A stretch of 16,537 nt of DNA from contig CALJRR010000006.1 in the NCBI GenBank assembly GCA_937976315.1, positions 1 to 16,537 on the forward strand, read 5' to 3'. Positions 14,820-16,537 of the stretch are shown piece after piece (the stretch's first letter is position 1; each line of letters starts with the position of its first letter). This DNA comes from an uncultured Candidatus Saccharibacteria bacterium (GTDB lineage Bacteria > Patescibacteriota > Saccharimonadia > Saccharimonadales > Saccharimonadaceae). Both the position numbers and the translations under genes were made by a program. A model generated the notes under the pieces. It made no database searches. It saw only the letters and a list, made by a program, of their open reading frames with translations, and was not told where the DNA came from.

Positions 14820-15749
14820 CTATTTATTTACTTTGTTTACCAGTATAGATCCTAGATCATTTAGTTCGTCCTTAATTTCACCCTCTTCTGCTATTTTTTG
14901 TAGTCCCGAAGACCATTCGCGAGCAGTCTTCTGTATCGCAGTAAGAGTGTCGTAAAAATCACTGATATAGTTAGAGTCGTATTTTTTGTAATCAGATTTC
15001 ATTTCAGCAACTTTTGGCAACATTTCTTCAAGCTTTTCCAATTGGGCAGTAAAATCTTTGACGAATTTCTTGTTGTGCTCATTCTTAATGTCTGCACCCT
15101 TAAGATCCTGTCGAGCTTTCTTAACCGCACTCTCTAAGGTAGATATATTAGAGCTGTTGCTACTATCAGAAAAATCAGCTACTGCTGGAAGTATCTTTCC
15201 GTAAACTTCATCAAAGGCATCTACTGCAGAATCAAACTTACCTAGCTTATTTTTCAAAGCGTCATACTTCTCACGAACTTCTTTGTCGCCAGTAATAGCC
15301 TTCATCTTACCTAGCTCGCTTAATTTACCGTCAACTTCATCCTTTGTCGAGGAAAGCTTTTTACGAGTAGACTCTAGTGATGTCTTAGTTTCTGAAGTAG
15401 AAACATATGAAAGTGACGTCGAAGCTTTATTATAAATTTCGATTGTATCGTTCACTTTGTCTACGGCAGCTTTATAATCCGCCTTGCTTGGACCACCTAA
15501 CAGTAAGACAGCCATGACTACACCAAGGATAATTACGACTAGTCCAATTATTCCGCCGATAATCCCCCACATGACACCTTTGCTCATTTTCTTTTTTGGT
15601 GGCATTTGGTATGGAGTTCCCATGACTGGTTGTTGTGGGAATTGTTGTTGTTGCGGCTGAGGCTGCTGAACCTGAGGCTGTTGTGGAGCCTGCTGGAATT
15701 GTGGCTGAGGTGGTGTTTGGGGCTGTGGTTTATTATTGTTGTCGTCCAT
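14820..15749 (-). CDS. Single-pass membrane protein with Pro/Gln-rich tail and helical ectodomain
   Basis: A 309-residue protein of unknown function. Seen: a cytoplasmic N-terminal tail (1-52) of Pro and Gln with MDDNNNKPQPQ at the start; a basic KKKMSKG stop; one membrane helix (about 60-84, rich in Ile, Val, Leu and Gly); the anchor end GGPSKADYK; and an exported ectodomain (about 95-309) of charged, Lys/Ser/Asp-rich helices without cysteines that looks coiled-coil. The next gene is a paralogue with the same anchor. Start: the ATG at 15749 has AGGAG 10 bases upstream. An in-frame ATG at 15785 overlaps the -10 box and cannot be in the message. It has its own promoter and terminator, so it is monocistronic. 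It is likely a cell-surface protein; no enzyme motif was seen. Confidence 0.85.
   Translation of the reverse strand: MDDNNNKPQPQTPPQPQFQQAPQQPQVQQPQPQQQQFPQQPVMGTPYQMPPKKKMSKGVMWGIIGGIIGLVVIILGVVMAVLLLGGPSKADYKAAVDKVNDTIEIYNKASTSLSYVSTSETKTSLESTRKKLSSTKDEVDGKLSELGKMKAITGDKEVREKYDALKNKLGKFDSAVDAFDEVYGKILPAVADFSDSSNSSNISTLESAVKKARQDLKGADIKNEHNKKFVKDFTAQLEKLEEMLPKVAEMKSDYKKYDSNYISDFYDTLTAIQKTAREWSSGLQKIAEEGEIKDELNDLGSILVNKVNK
15471..15542. repeat. Anchor-coding direct repeat, copy 1
   Basis: This stretch matches 16466-16537 at 69 of 72 bases by hand alignment. It encodes the end of the membrane helix and the GGPSKADYK junction in the first of two tandem paralogues. The flanking ectodomain DNA has diverged beyond recognition at base level. 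Confidence 0.85.
15607..15739. repeat. Low-complexity Gln/Pro triplet tract
   Basis: Imperfect minus-strand CAA/CAG/CCT/CCA codons encode the Pro/Gln tail of the anchored protein. The tract mixes synonymous codons, so it is not a pure triplet repeat. Its length could still vary by slippage or unequal recombination. Confidence 0.7.
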
Positions 15750-15759
15750 AAATAATAGT

Positions 15760-15764
15760 CTCCT
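15760..15764 (-). promoter_or_regulatory. Shine-Dalgarno of the anchored protein gene
   Basis: Minus-strand AGGAG, 10 bases before the ATG at 15749, which is a little wide but the only good site. It decides against the ATG at 15785. Confidence 0.6.
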
Positions 15765-15783
15765 GACTTTTATACTTTTTGTC

Positions 15784-15813
15784 ATTATATCGCTATAGCT
15801 TAATTGTAGTCAA
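15784..15813 (-). promoter_or_regulatory. Promoter of the anchored protein gene
   Basis: Minus-strand TTGACT (plus 15808-15813, 5 of 6), an 18-base spacer, then a perfect TATAAT (plus 15784-15789). The start is expected near 15777, giving a leader of about 28 bases. The -35 begins directly after the T-tract of the preceding terminator. Confidence 0.8.
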
Positions 15814-15815
15814 AT

Positions 15816-15845
15816 AAAAACACCCCGATTTCTCAGGGTGTTTTA
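15816..15845. terminator. Rho-independent terminator after the partial paralogue (bidirectional shape)
   Basis: On the minus strand CACCCTGA and TCGGGGTG (plus 15833-15840 and 15821-15828) form an 8-base stem with one G-U pair and a GAAA tetraloop, followed by TTTTTATTT. In the plus direction the same hairpin is followed by TTTTATT, so it could stop transcription both ways. Confidence 0.88.
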
Positions 15846-15859
15846 TTCTTAACTACAGA

Positions 15860-16537
15860 CTATTTATTAGCTTTTTCTTCCAAAACTTTCTTAAAGTTTT
15901 CGCTAGCTTCTTTCCATTTATTTAATGTATCCGCCTTAATATCTATCTTCGGTGATGTCGGTGCCTTTGGCCTCGATGCTCCCGATGACGCGTTCTTAAT
16001 GTATTCTGAAAGTTCTACGTAATATTGCTTTATTTCTGAGTAGTATTTCTTCAGATCTTCGCCATATTTAGCGACTAGCTTGTTGTTAGATTTCGACATC
16101 TTATCCAAAGAATCCATACAGTCTTTCATATTAGAGTCAAAATATTTCTCAACACTTTCTTTGGATTCCCGAATATGCTTACTTACTTCAGTTAACCTAC
16201 ACTTCTCGTAAAAATTATTTTCAGTAAAAGATCCTATGAACTCAACATATTCTTTTGCGCCGTTATTCCAACTGTCCAAATATTTATCATACGCCGCTTT
16301 CACGTCCTTATCGCGAAGCGCTTTATGTGAGCCCATTTTTTTATTAAGATCGTCAATTTTACCAATAGTCTCGTCTATTTCAGCTTTCCTATTTTTAGTA
16401 CCAGTGCTACTTTTACTGATAAAGGCGTTATTTATATCAAAGCCAGTAAACTGTGAAAGCAGGTCTTTATAGTCCGCCTTGCTTGGACCACCTAACAGTA
16501 GGACAGCCATGACTACACCAAGGATAATTACGACTAA
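15860..16537 (-). CDS. Paralogous single-pass membrane protein (5' end beyond the window)
   Basis: The last 225 codons of a gene that starts to the right of the window. The visible part begins inside the membrane helix (LVVIILGVVMAVLLLGG), followed by the same PSKADYK junction as in the gene at 14820-15749. The open frame continues through the window edge, so the ATG at 16510 inside the helix is not the true start. The ectodomain (about 195 residues) is Lys/Glu/Asp-rich and helical, with two cysteines (YEKCRL, MKDCMD) that its neighbour lacks. The two ectodomains share only weak similarity, best around KALRDKDVKAAYDKY versus KAITGDKEVREKYD. It ends in a short Pro/Ser linker and a last helix, then a terminator 20 bases downstream. 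It probably has a similar Pro/Gln tail; that part is not visible. Function is unknown. Confidence 0.85.
   Translation of the reverse strand, partial: LVVIILGVVMAVLLLGGPSKADYKDLLSQFTGFDINNAFISKSSTGTKNRKAEIDETIGKIDDLNKKMGSHKALRDKDVKAAYDKYLDSWNNGAKEYVEFIGSFTENNFYEKCRLTEVSKHIRESKESVEKYFDSNMKDCMDSLDKMSKSNNKLVAKYGEDLKKYYSEIKQYYVELSEYIKNASSGASRPKAPTSPKIDIKADTLNKWKEASENFKKVLEEKANK
16466..16537. repeat. Anchor-coding direct repeat, copy 2 (continues beyond the edge)
   Basis: The partner of 15471-15542, offset by 995 bases; the differences seen are two A/G changes and one at the final base. The match reaches the window edge and may extend further. Confidence 0.85.

Noticed and set aside
15750..15785. 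Start of the anchored protein at 15785
   Set aside because: That ATG overlaps the TATAAT of a strong promoter and would not be in the message; AGGAG serves the ATG at 15749.
391..15862. UGA recoding as in Gracilibacteria/Absconditabacteria
   Set aside because: All genes read full length with the standard code and no in-frame TGA interrupts a conserved region, so there is no evidence that TGA is a sense codon.
16508..16537. Start of the second paralogue at the ATG at 16510
   Set aside because: The frame stays open to the window edge and encodes the same membrane helix as the neighbour, so the ATG is internal and the gene is partial.
1..16537. CRISPR arrays, insertion sequences, att sites, tRNA or rRNA genes
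   Set aside because: No regularly spaced repeats, transposase motifs, terminal inverted repeats or tRNA-like cloverleafs were seen on reading both strands.

Overview
The window looks like a piece of a Saccharibacteria (TM7, Patescibacteria/CPR) chromosome. The basis is the gene mix: a compact housekeeping set, type IV pilus gene pilM, an RNase J with long basic tails, an S18 without zinc cysteines, an EF-P of MGRGG type, and tandem Pro/Gln-tailed single-pass membrane proteins. Spacers are short and nearly every gene is on the minus strand; only ychF is on the plus strand. All 14 genes read with the standard code, and the 13 with visible stops use only TAA or TAG. The lineage is an inference from recognisable families, not from a database search. 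No mobile element, CRISPR array, rRNA or tRNA was seen, and no gene-free stretch exceeds 150 bases.

Layout, left to right. 1-346: 5' part of pilM with its own promoter. 391-3327: a very large secreted or anchored cysteine-containing surface protein. 3328-3371: a 44-base divergent spacer that is a near-symmetric two-way promoter. 3372-4451: GTPase/ATPase gene ychF, overlapping tail to tail with tlyA (rRNA 2'-O-methyltransferase family), which lies just downstream of efp. 5807-6829: the conserved rpsF-ssb-rpsR operon with a structured leader that may be the S6:S18 autoregulatory site. 6960-9173: the DNA translocase ftsK. 9280-11439: RNase J behind a strong promoter and a hairpin leader. 11582-14093: a two-gene operon in which an Rrf2-type repressor is translationally coupled to a YhgE/Pip membrane protein, with a dyad at the transcription start. 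14178-14759: a family-4-like uracil-DNA glycosylase that has lost its Fe-S ligands. 14820-16537: two tandem paralogues with an almost identical membrane anchor and diverged helical ectodomains; the second runs off the window.

Two patterns run through the region. First, genes split into two initiation classes: some (pilM, the surface protein, ychF, ftsK, the glycosylase) have a -10 box 6-11 bases before the ATG and no Shine-Dalgarno, so they are probably leaderless. Others (efp, rpsF, ssb, rpsR, the RNase J gene, rrf2, yhgE, the anchored protein) have a clear Shine-Dalgarno. Second, terminators run directly into the next gene's promoter. The surface-facing genes (giant Cys-rich protein next to pilM, YhgE/Pip, the tandem anchored paralogues) are the best candidates for undescribed biology, plausibly host contact in an epibiotic lifestyle; that role is inference.
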